This document shows, piece by piece, positions 19,382 through 28,969 of a stretch of 56,037 bases of DNA. The position numbers and the translations under genes were made by a program. Every line of letters starts with the position of its first letter. Position 1 is the stretch's first letter. The stretch is from Woeseiaceae bacterium (GTDB lineage Bacteria; Pseudomonadota; Gammaproteobacteria; Steroidobacterales; Woeseiaceae): NCBI GenBank assembly GCA_028277185.1, contig JANQGQ010000024.1, positions 1-56,037 on the forward strand. The letters are read 5' to 3'. The notes under the pieces are model-generated. The model saw only the letters and a list, made by a program, of their open reading frames with translations. It had not been told where the DNA came from and made no database searches.

Positions 19382-20631
19382 CAGTCCCGCAGACCGAACA
19401 GCCGGCGCGCGGCGGATACCAGATCTTCGTCGCCCGCCTCGCCGGCCTCACGGAGCTTGACGCTCGGCTGGTGGAGGAGCTTCTTGAGCATCGCCGCCGT
19501 CGCATACTCGAGCACTTCCTGGCTGTCGGCGCCGTTGCCGAGCCGGCGTCGCGCATTCGCGAGCACGTCGTCGCGAACGCTGTCCGCGTGCTCGCGCAGC
19601 GCGTTGATCGTCGGGACCGACTGGCGGGCGCGCTGTACGCTCAGGTAGCGGCCGATCTCGTCGTCCAGAATCCGGTTGGCGTCGACGACCGCCGCTTCGC
19701 GATTCCCCTGACCTTCGAGCACGACCTTGTCGAGATCGTCGATCGTGTACAGGTAGACGTCGTCGAGTTTGGCAACTTTCGGGTCGATGTCACGCGGCAC
19801 GGCGATATCGCAGGCGAACACCGGGCGATACTTGCGCGCCTTGATGGCTCTCTGCATCTCCGGATATCCGACGACCGGTTCCGGACTTGCCGTGGAACTG
19901 ATGAGTATGTCGGCCTCCGGCAGCGTGCCTTCGAGTTCGGACAACGGCAGCGCGTAGCCGCCGTATTCCCCGGCGAGGTTCCGGGCGCGGTCGAGGTTGC
20001 GATTGGCGACGAACAGCCGGCCGATGTTCTTGCGCTTCAGATGCTTGGCCACGAGGTCGATCGTGACGCCCGCGCCTACGAGAATGGCTGTCTGCTTGTT
20101 GAAGTTCGCGAAGAACTGCTGCGCCAGGTGCACGGCGGCATAGGCCACGGACACGGGACTCGAGCCGATCTCGGTGTCCGTGCGGACTTTCTTGGCCACG
20201 GAGAAGGTGTGCTGCATGAGCCGGCTCAGGTCGCCGCCCAGCGCGCCGGACTGCTGCGCCTCGCGCCACGCGTCCTTGAGCTGTCCGAGTATCTGCGGTT
20301 CGCCGAGCACCATCGAATCCAGGCCGCAGGCCACCCGGAAGATGTGCCGGATCGCGTCGGCGTCCTCGAGCGAAAACAGGCTCTCCCGGAAGCCGTCGTC
20401 GAGCCGGCGGCTGTCGGTGAGCCAGCTCGTCACGGTGTCGCGGCCCCCGTCGTCGGCCATCAGGTAGAACTCGGTGCGGTTGCAGGTGGACAGCAGCACC
20501 GCCTCGTCGACCCCGTCGAGCGCGCGCACGGCTTTCAAGGCCTCAGGGATTTCCGGGCCGGCGAATACGATTCTTTCGCGAATCTCCAGGGGGGCCGTGT
20601 TATGGTTCAGGCCAAGGATTTTCAGCGGCAT
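19381..20631 (-). CDS. hemA: Glutamyl-tRNA reductase
   Basis: First enzyme of C5-pathway tetrapyrrole synthesis, reducing Glu-tRNA to glutamate-1-semialdehyde. It has 416 residues with the NHNTAP N-terminus, the catalytic C50 in LSTCNRTE, the [18 protein letters not shown]-binding region and the C-terminal dimerisation helix. It is the first gene of a hemA-prfA operon, divergent from the TPR-lolB genes. The 166-base gap at 20632-20797 must hold both promoters; TATGAT on the minus strand near 20690 is a possible -10 box. Confidence 0.97.
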   Translation of the reverse strand: MPLKILGLNHNTAPLEIRERIVFAGPEIPEALKAVRALDGVDEAVLLSTCNRTEFYLMADDGGRDTVTSWLTDSRRLDDGFRESLFSLEDADAIRHIFRVACGLDSMVLGEPQILGQLKDAWREAQQSGALGGDLSRLMQHTFSVAKKVRTDTEIGSSPVSVAYAAVHLAQQFFANFNKQTAILVGAGVTIDLVAKHLKRKNIGRLFVANRNLDRARNLAGEYGGYALPLSELEGTLPEADILISSTASPEPVVGYPEMQRAIKARKYRPVFACDIAVPRDIDPKVAKLDDVYLYTIDDLDKVVLEGQGNREAAVVDANRILDDEIGRYLSVQRARQSVPTINALREHADSVRDDVLANARRRLGNGADSQEVLEYATAAMLKKLLHQPSVKLREAGEAGDEDLVSAARRLFGLRD

Positions 20632-20797
20632 ATCAAGGTGTTGGCGGTCCCGGACGCAGTCCGACGGTCAGCTTGTCCATACGCGTTGATATCATAAGCG
20701 AACTGCTCCGCGACTTCCTTGTCTCTGATACTCTAATTTATTACCGATTCAGCGCCGGACTTAAAGTCCCGGGCTACACGGACGACCAGACCATTTG

Positions 20798-22474
20798 ATG
20801 AAATACGCCTACTATCCGGCCCGGCGCCTGCCGGCCGTTGCGGTTCTGCTGTTCTCGCTTGCCGCAACGCCCGCTGCAATTGCCGACGATGTTACCGACG
20901 CCGCCGGCCATCTGCTTGCAGCCGAGGTCGCTCTCAACAATCAGGACTACCGCAGCGCCGCCGAGGAGTTTCGCAAAGCCGCCGAGATCAGCGACGATGT
21001 GGCCCTGGCACGCCAGGCGACCGAAGTCGGCTTCGTCTACGGCTTCAACGACGACGCGCTCCGCTCGGCCAGACGCTGGGCGGAGCTGTCGGACGATAGC
21101 GAGGAAGCACAGCTTTACGTCGCGCGCATTCAGATGCGCCTTGGCAAGTACCGCGCGGCGCGGCAGGGGTTCAGGCGCCTGATCCGGGGCGAGCAGGCCG
21201 AAGACCGGCTGCTCGTGCTCATCTCGGTCCTGCTGGAGGAGGACCTGAGCGAAGGCGACCGTCTCATGCGCGCGTTGACGAAGCCGTACAAGGACTCCGC
21301 GAAAGCCCACTACGCCGCCGCGGTCATGGCGCTGGCCGCCGAGGACAGCGAACACGCGATCGAGCGCGTCGAGCGGGCGATCGAACTGAATCCGGACTGG
21401 CTCAGACCGCAGCTCCTGCGGGCCCGCGCCATGCTCCAGGACGGTGACGAAGAGGGCGCGATCGACTATCTCGCAAGACTGATCGGCGACGACCCGAGCC
21501 CGGATCCGGAGGCGCGGATCGAGCTTGCGATCATGATGATTTCCGTCGGCCGCGACGAGGACGCTCTCAGCCAGGTGAATCAGGTGCTGCTCGAGAGCGC
21601 CAACAACGTCGATGCTTTGCGGCTGATGGCCATCATCAACTTCCGGCTCGAACACTACGATGCCGCGTGGGAGGACTTCGAGGACCTTCTGGACAGCCGG
21701 CGCCACAGGATGGAGGCCCGCTACTACCTGGCCCGCATCGCCGACATGCGCAAGGAGTATGACCGGGCGATACGGTTTTATATGCAGGTCGAGTCGGGCC
21801 AGTACGCGCTTCCGGCGCGCCGGCGCGGCAGCGCGCTCATCGCCTTCGAGGACGACGACCCGGCGTTTGCGCTGCAGAAGCTGGACGAGTTCGCGCAGAT
21901 CGCGCCGGCCTCTGCGGTCGACGTGACGCTGGCTAAAGCACAGCTTCTGGCGATGCTCGAGCGCTACGACGAGTCGTTGGAGGCCTACGATCAGTATCTG
22001 GGTTTCCGCAACGACGACGAGCGTGCCTTCCTCGGGAAGGCGGATCTGTTTCTGCGCATGGACCGCCTGGACGACGCGATCGCGGTGTTCCGCGAGGCCT
22101 ACCGGCGCTGGCCGGAGAGCGCGACTACGCTGAATGCGCTGGGCTACACCCTGGCCGATCGGACCGATCAGTACGAAGAGGCCTACGAGCTCATCAAAGC
22201 GGCGCTGGCGAAGGAGCCCGAGTCGGCCGCGATCATCGACAGCTGGGGCTGGGTGCTCTACAAGCTCGGCCGCCACGAGGAGGCGCTCGTGGAACTCGAG
22301 CGTGCCTATGCACTGTTCGAAGACGCCGAAGTCGCCGCGCACGTCGTCGAAGTGCTGGCCGTGCTGGGCCGCCGCGACGAGGCCCTCGAACGCCTCGAAG
22401 AGGCAGAGGCCAGGCAGCCGGACAGCGAGTTTCTAAAAGATGTTCGCGAGCGCTTCTTCTCCGAGCCGGAGTAG
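20798..22474 (+). CDS. Exported tetratricopeptide-repeat protein
   Basis: 558-residue protein beginning with a signal peptide (RRLPAVAVLLFSLAATPAAIA) and then built almost entirely of TPR-like helix pairs, with clear copies such as ALNALGYTLADR and WGWVLYKLGRHEEALVELERA near the C-terminus. The homologous gene stands immediately before lolB in Pseudomonas and relatives, so its place is conserved. It probably serves as an outer-membrane-associated adaptor, but no specific function is established. ATG 20798 is preferred over the overlapping TTG at 20795. Its last 35 bases overlap lolB in another frame. Confidence 0.88.
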   Translation: MKYAYYPARRLPAVAVLLFSLAATPAAIADDVTDAAGHLLAAEVALNNQDYRSAAEEFRKAAEISDDVALARQATEVGFVYGFNDDALRSARRWAELSDDSEEAQLYVARIQMRLGKYRAARQGFRRLIRGEQAEDRLLVLISVLLEEDLSEGDRLMRALTKPYKDSAKAHYAAAVMALAAEDSEHAIERVERAIELNPDWLRPQLLRARAMLQDGDEEGAIDYLARLIGDDPSPDPEARIELAIMMISVGRDEDALSQVNQVLLESANNVDALRLMAIINFRLEHYDAAWEDFEDLLDSRRHRMEARYYLARIADMRKEYDRAIRFYMQVESGQYALPARRRGSALIAFEDDDPAFALQKLDEFAQIAPASAVDVTLAKAQLLAMLERYDESLEAYDQYLGFRNDDERAFLGKADLFLRMDRLDDAIAVFREAYRRWPESATTLNALGYTLADRTDQYEEAYELIKAALAKEPESAAIIDSWGWVLYKLGRHEEALVELERAYALFEDAEVAAHVVEVLAVLGRRDEALERLEEAEARQPDSEFLKDVRERFFSEPE

Positions 22475-23093
22475 GCCCTTTCGATGCCGGCCGGCGGCTC
22501 CGGCAGCCCTGGCTGCCCTCGCCGCAATTGTCGTTTCGGGCTGCGCGGGCCGACCCGTCGCAGAGCTGCCCGAACTCGATAGCTGGGAACGGCGCCAGGC
22601 CGTTCTCGCCGCGCTCGACGAGTGGGGGTTCAACGGCCGCATCGCGGTCCGGTCGAGCGCGGACGGCTTCAACGGCAAGCTACGCTACGCTCAGGCCGAC
22701 GGCGACTTCGAAGCGACGCTGTCGGGACCGCTCGGTATCGGTACCGTGCAGCTTGCGGGCGGGGCCGGAGACCTCGTCTACACCGACAAGGACGGTGTCG
22801 AGACGCGCTTCCGGGATCCGGACATCGAGCTGGAGCACCGCTTCGGCTGGAACGTGCCGTTGTCGAGCCTGCGCTACTGGGCGCTCGGCATCCCCGAGCC
22901 GGACCGGCCCGCCGTGACCGAGTTCGGCGAGTCGGGGCGGCTTGCCTCGCTGCAGCAGGCCGGATGGTCCGTCGCGTTTCCGCGCTACCGCGACGCGGGC
23001 GGGCAGGCGATGCCGCAGCGCCTCGTCGCGGAGAACGGCGATACCCGTGTAACGCTCGTGATCGATCGCTGGCGCATCGCGCCGCCGCGTTGA
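22440..23093 (+). CDS. lolB: Outer-membrane lipoprotein insertion factor LolB
   Basis: 217-residue lipoprotein that receives lipoproteins from LolA and inserts them into the outer membrane. A long, arginine-rich n-region is followed by an Ala-rich hydrophobic stretch and a lipobox VSGC (lipidated Cys near residue 35). The mature domain shows the LolB pattern: FNGRIAVR, GTVQLAGG, and WALGIPEP with the exposed hydrophobic turn region, ending in IDRWRI. It overlaps the TPR gene by 35 bases if it starts at ATG 22440; no better start is seen downstream. In most relatives ispE follows, but here the tRNA-Gln promoter begins at the lolB stop codon itself. Confidence 0.92.
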   Translation: MFASASSPSRSRPFRCRPAAPAALAALAAIVVSGCAGRPVAELPELDSWERRQAVLAALDEWGFNGRIAVRSSADGFNGKLRYAQADGDFEATLSGPLGIGTVQLAGGAGDLVYTDKDGVETRFRDPDIELEHRFGWNVPLSSLRYWALGIPEPDRPAVTEFGESGRLASLQQAGWSVAFPRYRDAGGQAMPQRLVAENGDTRVTLVIDRWRIAPPR

Positions 23094-23118
23094 CACCCTC
23101 GGGGACGAATCGCACAAT
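23090..23118 (+). promoter_or_regulatory. tRNA-Gln promoter
   Basis: TTGACA at 23090-23095 (sharing bases with the lolB stop codon) and CACAAT at 23113-23118, with 17 bases between. It is followed by a GC-rich discriminator, as is usual for stringently controlled stable-RNA promoters. Predicted start is near 23125, about 30 bases before the tRNA. Confidence 0.7.
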
Positions 23119-23154
23119 TGCGCCGCGCATGCGCGCAATAGCCGGCAGCTCTAC

Positions 23155-23229
23155 TGGGGCGTAGCCAAGCGGTAAGGCAACGGGTTTTGATCCCGTGATT
23201 CGCAGGTTCGAATCCTGCCGCCCCAGCCA
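23155..23229 (+). tRNA. tRNA-Gln (anticodon TTG)
   Basis: 75-nt cloverleaf with encoded CCA. The acceptor stem starts TGGGGCG and closes with CGCCCCA. The anticodon arm is ACGGG-TTTTGAT-CCCGT with TTG at the anticodon position, and the T-arm is CAGG-TTCGAAT-CCTG. It closely resembles the E. coli glutamine tRNA and occupies the conserved position between lolB/ispE and prs. Confidence 0.97.
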
Positions 23230-23246
23230 AACCACCAGGGGGACTG

Positions 23247-24200
23247 ATGGATCTCGCCACGATGGCCTTGTTTTCCGGGAACGCGCACCCGGAGCTGGCG
23301 CACGATATTGCCCGTGCCCTGCACGTTCCCCTCGCGAGAGCGCACGTCGGCCGCTTCTCCGACGGCGAGATCAACGTCGAGATTCTCGAGAACATCCGCG
23401 GCCGCGAGACCTTCATTATCCAGCCGACCTGCCCGCCGGCCTCCGAAAATCTGATGGAGCTGCTCGTGATGGTCGACGCCGTGCGGCGAGCCTCCGCGGC
23501 GCGGATTACCGCGGTGATCCCGTATTTCGGCTTCGCCCGGCAGGACCGCCGGCCGCGGGCCTCGCGGGTGCCGATCACGGCCAAGCTCGTCGCGAAGCTG
23601 ATCGCCACGGCCGGCGTCGACCGGGTGCTGACGGTCGACCTGCACGCCGACCAGATTCAGGGCTTCTTCGACATCGCCGTCGACAACGTTTATGCCTCGC
23701 CGCTCCTGCTCGGCGACGTCTGGAAGCAGAAGTACAACGACATGGTTGTCGTCTCGCCCGATGTCGGCGGCGTGGTGCGCGCCCGCGCGCTGGCGAAACG
23801 GCTCGACGACGCCGACCTCGTCATCATCGACAAGCGCCGCGCCCGCGCGAATCAGTCCGAGGTCATGAACATCATCGGCGAGGTCGGGGACAAGAACTGC
23901 ATCCTGATCGACGACATGGTCGACACCGCCGGCACGCTCTGCCACGCGGCGGGCGCGCTCAAGGAGCGCGGTGCCGTTTCGGTGTCCGCGTACATCACGC
24001 ACCCGGTGCTGTCGGGTCCCGCGGTGTCGCGGGTCGCGAATTCGGCGCTCGACGAACTCGTCGTGACCGACACGATCCCCCTCAACGAGGAAGCACGGGC
24101 CTGCACCCGGATACGCCAACTCTCGACCGCGGAGCTCCTTGCTGAAACGATGCGGCGAATCTCCGATGAAGAGTCCGTAAGCTCCTTGTACGTCGACTGA
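23247..24200 (+). CDS. prs: Ribose-phosphate pyrophosphokinase
   Basis: Makes PRPP from ribose-5-phosphate and ATP for nucleotide, histidine and NAD synthesis. It has 317 residues with [10 protein letters not shown] at the N-terminus, the RxDRxxxxR-type loop [10 protein letters not shown], the signature [12 protein letters not shown] and the PRPP-binding [11 protein letters not shown]. Start at ATG 23247, 17 bases after the tRNA. It may be read from the tRNA-Gln promoter. Confidence 0.97.
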   Translation: MDLATMALFSGNAHPELAHDIARALHVPLARAHVGRFSDGEINVEILENIRGRETFIIQPTCPPASENLMELLVMVDAVRRASAARITAVIPYFGFARQDRRPRASRVPITAKLVAKLIATAGVDRVLTVDLHADQIQGFFDIAVDNVYASPLLLGDVWKQKYNDMVVVSPDVGGVVRARALAKRLDDADLVIIDKRRARANQSEVMNIIGEVGDKNCILIDDMVDTAGTLCHAAGALKERGAVSVSAYITHPVLSGPAVSRVANSALDELVVTDTIPLNEEARACTRIRQLSTAELLAETMRRISDEESVSSLYVD

Positions 24201-24312
24201 GCGGTGCGCCGCGGCGTCGGTGCGAACCCACCGCCCGCGGCCTCGGTACGACCCCCCCCGCTGGCAGACACCGCCAAATCAAGCTATAGTCCGCGTCCCG
24301 CCAACGATTGGT

Positions 24313-24326
24313 CGCGATCGATCGCG
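24313..24326. repeat. 14-bp perfect palindrome in the rplY leader
   Basis: CGCGATCGATCGCG is a perfect dyad about 40 bases before the L25 start, followed by GGGGTTTT. It could be the stem of a weak prs terminator, a leader structure for rplY autoregulation, or chance in GC-rich DNA. TATAGT near 24276-24290 is a possible -10 box for rplY. Confidence 0.4.
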
Positions 24327-24367
24327 GGGTTTTACCTAAAGAAATCAATCAGATACTGGAGCCCCTC

Positions 24368-25039
24368 ATGGCTGAAGAGTTCGATCTGATTGCGGAAATC
24401 CGTGAAGACCAGGGCAAAGGTGCGAGCCGCCGCCTGCGTCGCGAAGGCAAAGTCCCCGCAATCATCTATGGCGCCGGCCGTCCGCCGCGCGCGCTGGCTT
24501 TCGATCACAACAAGGTGCTGCGCCAGCTCGAGAACGAGTCGTTCTATTCGAGCGTCCTGACCATCAAGGTCGGCGAGAAGGCGCAGCCCGCGATCCTCAA
24601 GGATCTGCAGCGGCATCCGGCGCGGAACCTGATCATGCACATGGATTTGCAGCGCATCGTCGCAGACGAAGCGATCCGCATGAACGTCCCGCTGCACTTC
24701 ATCGGCGAAGAGGTCGCTCCGGGCGTGAAGCTGGGCGGCGGCAAGGTCGCTCACCTGATGTCCGACGTCGAAGTGACCTGCCTGCCGAAGGATCTGCCGG
24801 AGTTCATCGAAGTCGACGTCTCGGAACTCGAGCTCGACCAGATGGTGCACCTGTCGGAGCTGAAGCTGCCGTCGGGCGTCGAGATCCCGGTGCTGGCCCA
24901 GGGACCCGAGCACGATCAGGCGGTCGTCTCCATTCACGTCATCAAGGCGCGTGCCGTCGAGGCGGAAGAGTCCGCGGAAGAAGAAACTCCCGGGGAAGGC
25001 GACGACACCGAGGCTACCGACGAGAAGCCCGACGAGTAA
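24368..25039 (+). CDS. rplY: 50S ribosomal protein L25 (general stress protein Ctc form)
   Basis: 223-residue long form of L25. The N-terminal domain (about 1-95) binds 5S rRNA (GKGASRRLRREGKVPAIIYG), the C-terminal Ctc beta domain follows (VPLHFIGEE, LPEFIEVDVSEL), and the end is an acidic tail rich in Glu, Asp and Pro. The frame is open to 24308, but ATG 24368, four bases after CTGGAG-like sequence, gives the family N-terminus. Genes prs, rplY, pth and ychF run in the conserved order. Confidence 0.95.
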   Translation: MAEEFDLIAEIREDQGKGASRRLRREGKVPAIIYGAGRPPRALAFDHNKVLRQLENESFYSSVLTIKVGEKAQPAILKDLQRHPARNLIMHMDLQRIVADEAIRMNVPLHFIGEEVAPGVKLGGGKVAHLMSDVEVTCLPKDLPEFIEVDVSELELDQMVHLSELKLPSGVEIPVLAQGPEHDQAVVSIHVIKARAVEAEESAEEETPGEGDDTEATDEKPDE

Positions 25040-25071
25040 ACGGCGAAGCATTCTTCGCACACGAACGGCAG

Positions 25072-25092
25072 CCGCCCCGCAGGGCGGTCTTT
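25072..25092 (+). terminator. GC hairpin with short T tail between rplY and pth
   Basis: CCGCCC (25072-25077), loop CGCA, GGGCGG (25082-25087), then TCTTT. The six-pair stem and short U tract suggest partial termination or attenuation rather than a full stop, since pth follows 17 bases later on the same strand. Confidence 0.4.
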
Positions 25093-25108
25093 ACCGAGCG
25101 CAAGCCCG

Positions 25109-25699
25109 ATGGACAACGCACTCAAGCTCATCGCGGGGCTCGGTAATCCCGGCGACAAGTACAGCCGCACGCTGCACAACGCGGGCTTCTGGTTCGTCGA
25201 CGCGCTGGCGCGGAAGTACGGCGGCGAGTTCCGCTACGAGAAGAAGTTCGACGCGGAGGTCTGCCGGACGGCGATCCGCGGCGCCGACGTGTGGCTGGTC
25301 AAGCCGCAGGCTTTCATGAACCTCTCCGGCGGACCGGTCAGGGCGGTACTCGACTACTACCGGCTGAAGCCTACCGACATGCTGGTCGCGCACGACGAGA
25401 TCGACCTGCCGCCCGACGTCGTCAAGCTCAAGCTCGGTGGCGGCCATGGCGGCCACAACGGCATTCGGGACGTCATCCAGCACTGCGGCAGGGATTTCGT
25501 GCGGCTGCGTCTCGGCGTCGGTCACCCCGGCGAAAAGAGCAAGGTAACCGGCCACGTGCTCAAAAAGGGCGGTGCCGACGTGGAGGCGGCCGTCGAGCGC
25601 AACATCGACGAGGCCATCGCGGCGCTCGACGTGTGGCTGGACGACGGCCTCAGCGCGGCGATGAAGGCGCTGCATACTAAAGACCAAGGCAAGGGCTAG
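25109..25699 (+). CDS. pth: Peptidyl-tRNA hydrolase
   Basis: Releases peptides from peptidyl-tRNAs that drop off the ribosome. The 196-residue protein has [18 protein letters not shown] with the catalytic histidine at the N-terminus, the [10 protein letters not shown] segment, VAHDEIDLP with the active-site aspartate, and [12 protein letters not shown]. It is complete and lies 7 bases before ychF, so the two are cotranscribed. Confidence 0.97.
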   Translation: MDNALKLIAGLGNPGDKYSRTLHNAGFWFVDALARKYGGEFRYEKKFDAEVCRTAIRGADVWLVKPQAFMNLSGGPVRAVLDYYRLKPTDMLVAHDEIDLPPDVVKLKLGGGHGGHNGIRDVIQHCGRDFVRLRLGVGHPGEKSKVTGHVLKKGGADVEAAVERNIDEAIAALDVWLDDGLSAAMKALHTKDQGKG

Positions 25700-25706
25700 G
25701 GACCGA

Positions 25707-26798
25707 ATGGCTATAACCTGCGGCATCGTCGGCCTGCCGAACGTCGGCAAGTCCACGCTGTTCAACGCACTGACGGCGGCCGAGATCGCGGCCGAGAACT
25801 ATCCGTTCTGCACTATCGAGCCGAACGTCGGGGTGGTGCCGGTGCCGGATCCGCGGCTCGACGCGCTCGCGCGCATCGTCGAGCCCGAAAAGATCGTTCC
25901 AACCACGATGGAGTTCGTGGACATTGCCGGGCTCGTCGCGGGCGCGTCGAAAGGCGAGGGCCTGGGCAACCAGTTCCTCGGCAACATCCGCGAGACCCGC
26001 GCCATTGCTCACGTCGTCCGGTGTTTCGAGAACGACGACGTCACGCACGTGGCCGGCAAGATCGATCCGATCGACGATATCGAAACGATCAACACCGAGC
26101 TGGCGCTTGCGGATCTCGAGTCCGTCGAAAAACAGCTGTTGAAGGCCGAGAAGCACGCGAAGACGGCGCAGAAAGAGGCGCTGTTCGTGCGCGATACGCT
26201 CAGGAAGATCAAGGCGCATCTCGACGAGGGTTCGTCAGCCCGGACGCTGACGCTCGAGGACGGCGAACGCGAGATCCTGAAGACGCTGCATCTCATCACC
26301 GCGAAGCCGGTCATGTACATCGCCAACGTCAGCGAAGACGGCTTCGACGGCAATCCGCAGCTCGACGCGGTTCGCGACTACGCACAGAACGAGGGCGCCG
26401 AGGTCGTGGCGATCTGCGCCGCAATCGAGGCCGAGATCGCGGTGCTGGACGACGAGGACAAGACCGTTTTCCTCGACGACCTGGGATTCGACGAGCCAGG
26501 CCTCAACCGCGTGATCCGCGGCGGCTATGCGTTGCTCGGACTGCAGACGTTTTTCACGGCCGGCAAGAAAGAGGTGCGTGCGTGGACGACGCGCAAGAGC
26601 GCCACGGCGCCGCAGGCTGCCGGGGAGATTCACACGGATTTCGAGAAAGGCTTCATCCGTGCCGAGGTCATCGCTTACGACGACTACATCGCCGGAAACG
26701 GCGAGCAGGGCGCGAAGGAGGCCGGCCGGCTGCGGCTCGAAGGTAAGGACTACGTCGTCCAGGAAGGCGACGTCATGCACTTCCGCTTCAACGTCTGA
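25707..26798 (+). CDS. ychF: Ribosome-binding ATPase YchF (OBG family)
   Basis: 363-residue P-loop NTPase that binds ribosomes and prefers ATP. The G1 motif [14 protein letters not shown] is at residues 7-20, followed by [10 protein letters not shown] (G3), a coiled-coil insertion (about 125-200) and the C-terminal TGS domain ([44 protein letters not shown]). It completes the conserved prs-rplY-pth-ychF series and converges on the next gene with a 13-base gap. Confidence 0.97.
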   Translation: MAITCGIVGLPNVGKSTLFNALTAAEIAAENYPFCTIEPNVGVVPVPDPRLDALARIVEPEKIVPTTMEFVDIAGLVAGASKGEGLGNQFLGNIRETRAIAHVVRCFENDDVTHVAGKIDPIDDIETINTELALADLESVEKQLLKAEKHAKTAQKEALFVRDTLRKIKAHLDEGSSARTLTLEDGEREILKTLHLITAKPVMYIANVSEDGFDGNPQLDAVRDYAQNEGAEVVAICAAIEAEIAVLDDEDKTVFLDDLGFDEPGLNRVIRGGYALLGLQTFFTAGKKEVRAWTTRKSATAPQAAGEIHTDFEKGFIRAEVIAYDDYIAGNGEQGAKEAGRLRLEGKDYVVQEGDVMHFRFNV

Positions 26799-26811
26799 CG
26801 AGTCGTCGACG

Positions 26812-27432
26812 TTAGTTCGTGTCCGGCGGCTCCTTGAAGCTGGGGAGCGACAGCTTGTAGACGATTCCGGCCGCGCGCACGCCAAAGCCCGCCGCGACCG
26901 CGGCCACGAGACCTAAGTTCCGGTCGATTCCGAGCGCGTCGGCGCCGACGAAGACGAGTCCTGCCGCAAACGCGGCCGTGGCATAGATGTCGCCCGTCAG
27001 GACGAGCGGGATCTCGTTGCAGATGACGTCGCGGATCATGCCGCCCGCGACGCCGGTCGTGACGCCGAGCATCACGGCCACGAGCGGACCGGCACCGAAC
27101 TCGAGACTGATCTCGGTGCCGAGCGCCGCGAACAGCGCCAGGCCGAGCGCATCCATCCAGACCAGCAGCCGCGTGCGGCCGCCCGGTCGAAAGCGGCGGA
27201 AGAAGACCGCAAGCGCCGCGGCAAGCGCGACGGCGACGTACCACGGATTGGCGACCCAGAACACGGGCGTGCGGTCGAGGATCAGGTCGCGGAGCGTGCC
27301 GCCGCCGACCGCGGGCATCAGCGCGAGTACGGTGAACCCGAAGATGTCCATGTTCTTCCGCGAGGCTGCAAGCGCGCCCGATACGGCAAAGGCCGCGGTG
27401 CCGAGCATTTCGAGGGCGAAGATCAGCGACAT
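26812..27432 (-). CDS. TRIC/UPF0126-family membrane protein (YadS/YicG-like)
   Basis: 206-residue polytopic protein with about seven membrane segments arranged as an internal repeat. Each half carries a glycine motif: AVGGGTLRDLI near residue 41 and VAGGMIRDVI near 127. These are the conserved GGG/GG-x-RD motifs of trimeric intracellular cation channel homologues. Some bacterial members are linked to glycine or cation transport, so the substrate is not certain. It is encoded 7 bases downstream of the PH-domain gene pair and is probably cotranscribed with it. Confidence 0.88.
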   Translation of the reverse strand: MSLIFALEMLGTAAFAVSGALAASRKNMDIFGFTVLALMPAVGGGTLRDLILDRTPVFWVANPWYVAVALAAALAVFFRRFRPGGRTRLLVWMDALGLALFAALGTEISLEFGAGPLVAVMLGVTTGVAGGMIRDVICNEIPLVLTGDIYATAAFAAGLVFVGADALGIDRNLGLVAAVAAGFGVRAAGIVYKLSLPSFKEPPDTN

Positions 27433-27439
27433 GCGTTTC

Positions 27440-28969
27440 TCAGTGCCATGACTGCGTGCTCGACTCCACCTTGTAGAGCACGTAGTCGCGGATCAGCGCC
27501 GCGTCGCCGAGCGGCAGGTAGGGTACGCGGACGCTGCCGGAGGCGAGGTAGAACCTTAGCGTCGCGAGCTGCGTCCGGCGCTGATACGGCGACTGGCTTA
27601 GGCTCACGCGCTGCACCTTGCGGAGCAGGAAGGCATCGAGCCGCGTGGCGAGGAAGCCCGTCCGCCGAACGAACGCGTCGCCGGACATGTGCCAGCCGAG
27701 CCGTCGCCATACACGCCATTGAATCAGCGTCCAGAACGGTATCCAGAGCAGCAGCAGGAGCCCTTGCGCGCCGGCCTGGAACCAGCCCAGGGTCGCCATC
27801 GCGATCGCGGGGACGATACCGAGATATAGGATTCTCGGCCGCAGGAACTTTCTGCTGACGCGCCGGATCGCGGGGCTTTCGAGGTCCAGGTCGAGGTCCG
27901 CGGCTTCCGGAGCAAGAACGTCCGCGAGAAACGCCTGCTGAAAGCCGGGCGGCGCGGCCGGGACCGTAAAGCTCTTGCCGACACCTTGGGTTCGGCTGGA
28001 CGCTTGTCGCAGGACGATGCGGAGACGCCGGAACCAGCGCATCACGATGCTCTGGCTGATCCGGGCCAGCTGGATCTTGCCGGGTTCCATGGCGGCTTCG
28101 TGCCGGGTCAGCAGGCCGCCGACTGAACGCAGCCGGCCGCCTTCGAAGTACAGCGCGAAGTTGTGGTAGCGCAGGAAGGCCGCCACGACGGAGCCCAGCA
28201 GCAGCACGACAATGATCAGCAGCAGACCGCCGCCGAATATCGTGGCCGCGATCGTCGTGCCTTGCGCCGCGATGTCGGCGGCCACGTCCTCGATGGCGTT
28301 GGCAATCGCCTGGCTCATCTCGTCGGATAGCTGCTCGAAAAACGGTGCGGCGATGGCCAGCAGAAGAAACGCGCGGCGGTCGGCGAGGCCGATACGCACC
28401 ATGTCGCCCCAGTCCAGGCGCAGCAGCGGGTCGGTTGCGGGGCTTGCGGCGTGGATCGCGGCCGGCGCAGTCCCCGGGTCGTCGGTTGGTTCACCCGTCT
28501 TGCCAACCTTGCCGATCGTCTCGCGAAGGGCATCGCTGAATCGGGTACCTACGGCCGGGAGGCTGCCCTCGCTGCCGGCGCTGCCTGCCGTGTCGAAGCT
28601 CACCGTGACGAGATCGAAGAAGCGGTAGATGAAACTCTGCTCGGTGTTGATGCCCTGGATGCGGCTGAACTTGATGTCGAGCTGCTTGCGGTTGACCACG
28701 CCTTCGCGAATCAGCACGGCGTCCTCGGCGATGCGAAAGCGGAAGAACAGATAACGAAGCACGGAGACCGTGAGTGTGATCAGCGTGAAACCGATCGCGA
28801 CGATCGCGATCTTGGTCTGCGTATCGCCGCCGAAGGCGACGAAGAACGCAGCCATCGGCGCGATGATCTGCGTCGCGTTCTTCACAACGGCTTTGAGGAC
28901 GCCACCTATGAAGAACAGGATGGCAAGCGGCGAGGTGCGCTGCCACTGCCCGGGGTCACTCTGACTCAA
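27440..28969 (-). CDS. Bacterial PH-domain membrane protein (YdbT-like)
   Basis: 509-residue membrane protein with two long hydrophobic hairpins near residues 15-65 and three or more further segments around 190-260 and 380-410. bPH2 domains follow each hairpin, seen as FRIAEDAVLIREGVVNRKQLDIKFSRIQ-like strands (about 75-100) and, near the C-terminus, GFLATRLDAFLLRKVQRV. The pattern of strong basic patches after each TM pair is typical of YdbT. It overlaps the partner YdbS-like gene by 14 bases. In Bacillus this pair protects against certain antimicrobial compounds, but the function in gammaproteobacteria is not known. Confidence 0.85.
   Translation of the reverse strand: MSQSDPGQWQRTSPLAILFFIGGVLKAVVKNATQIIAPMAAFFVAFGGDTQTKIAIVAIGFTLITLTVSVLRYLFFRFRIAEDAVLIREGVVNRKQLDIKFSRIQGINTEQSFIYRFFDLVTVSFDTAGSAGSEGSLPAVGTRFSDALRETIGKVGKTGEPTDDPGTAPAAIHAASPATDPLLRLDWGDMVRIGLADRRAFLLLAIAAPFFEQLSDEMSQAIANAIEDVAADIAAQGTTIAATIFGGGLLLIIVVLLLGSVVAAFLRYHNFALYFEGGRLRSVGGLLTRHEAAMEPGKIQLARISQSIVMRWFRRLRIVLRQASSRTQGVGKSFTVPAAPPGFQQAFLADVLAPEAADLDLDLESPAIRRVSRKFLRPRILYLGIVPAIAMATLGWFQAGAQGLLLLLWIPFWTLIQWRVWRRLGWHMSGDAFVRRTGFLATRLDAFLLRKVQRVSLSQSPYQRRTQLATLRFYLASGSVRVPYLPLGDAALIRDYVLYKVESSTQSWH

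Noticed and set aside
23195..24145. 316-codon frame overlapping prs
   Set aside because: Out-of-frame copy of the prs region, starts inside the tRNA, and is Arg-rich with no domain.
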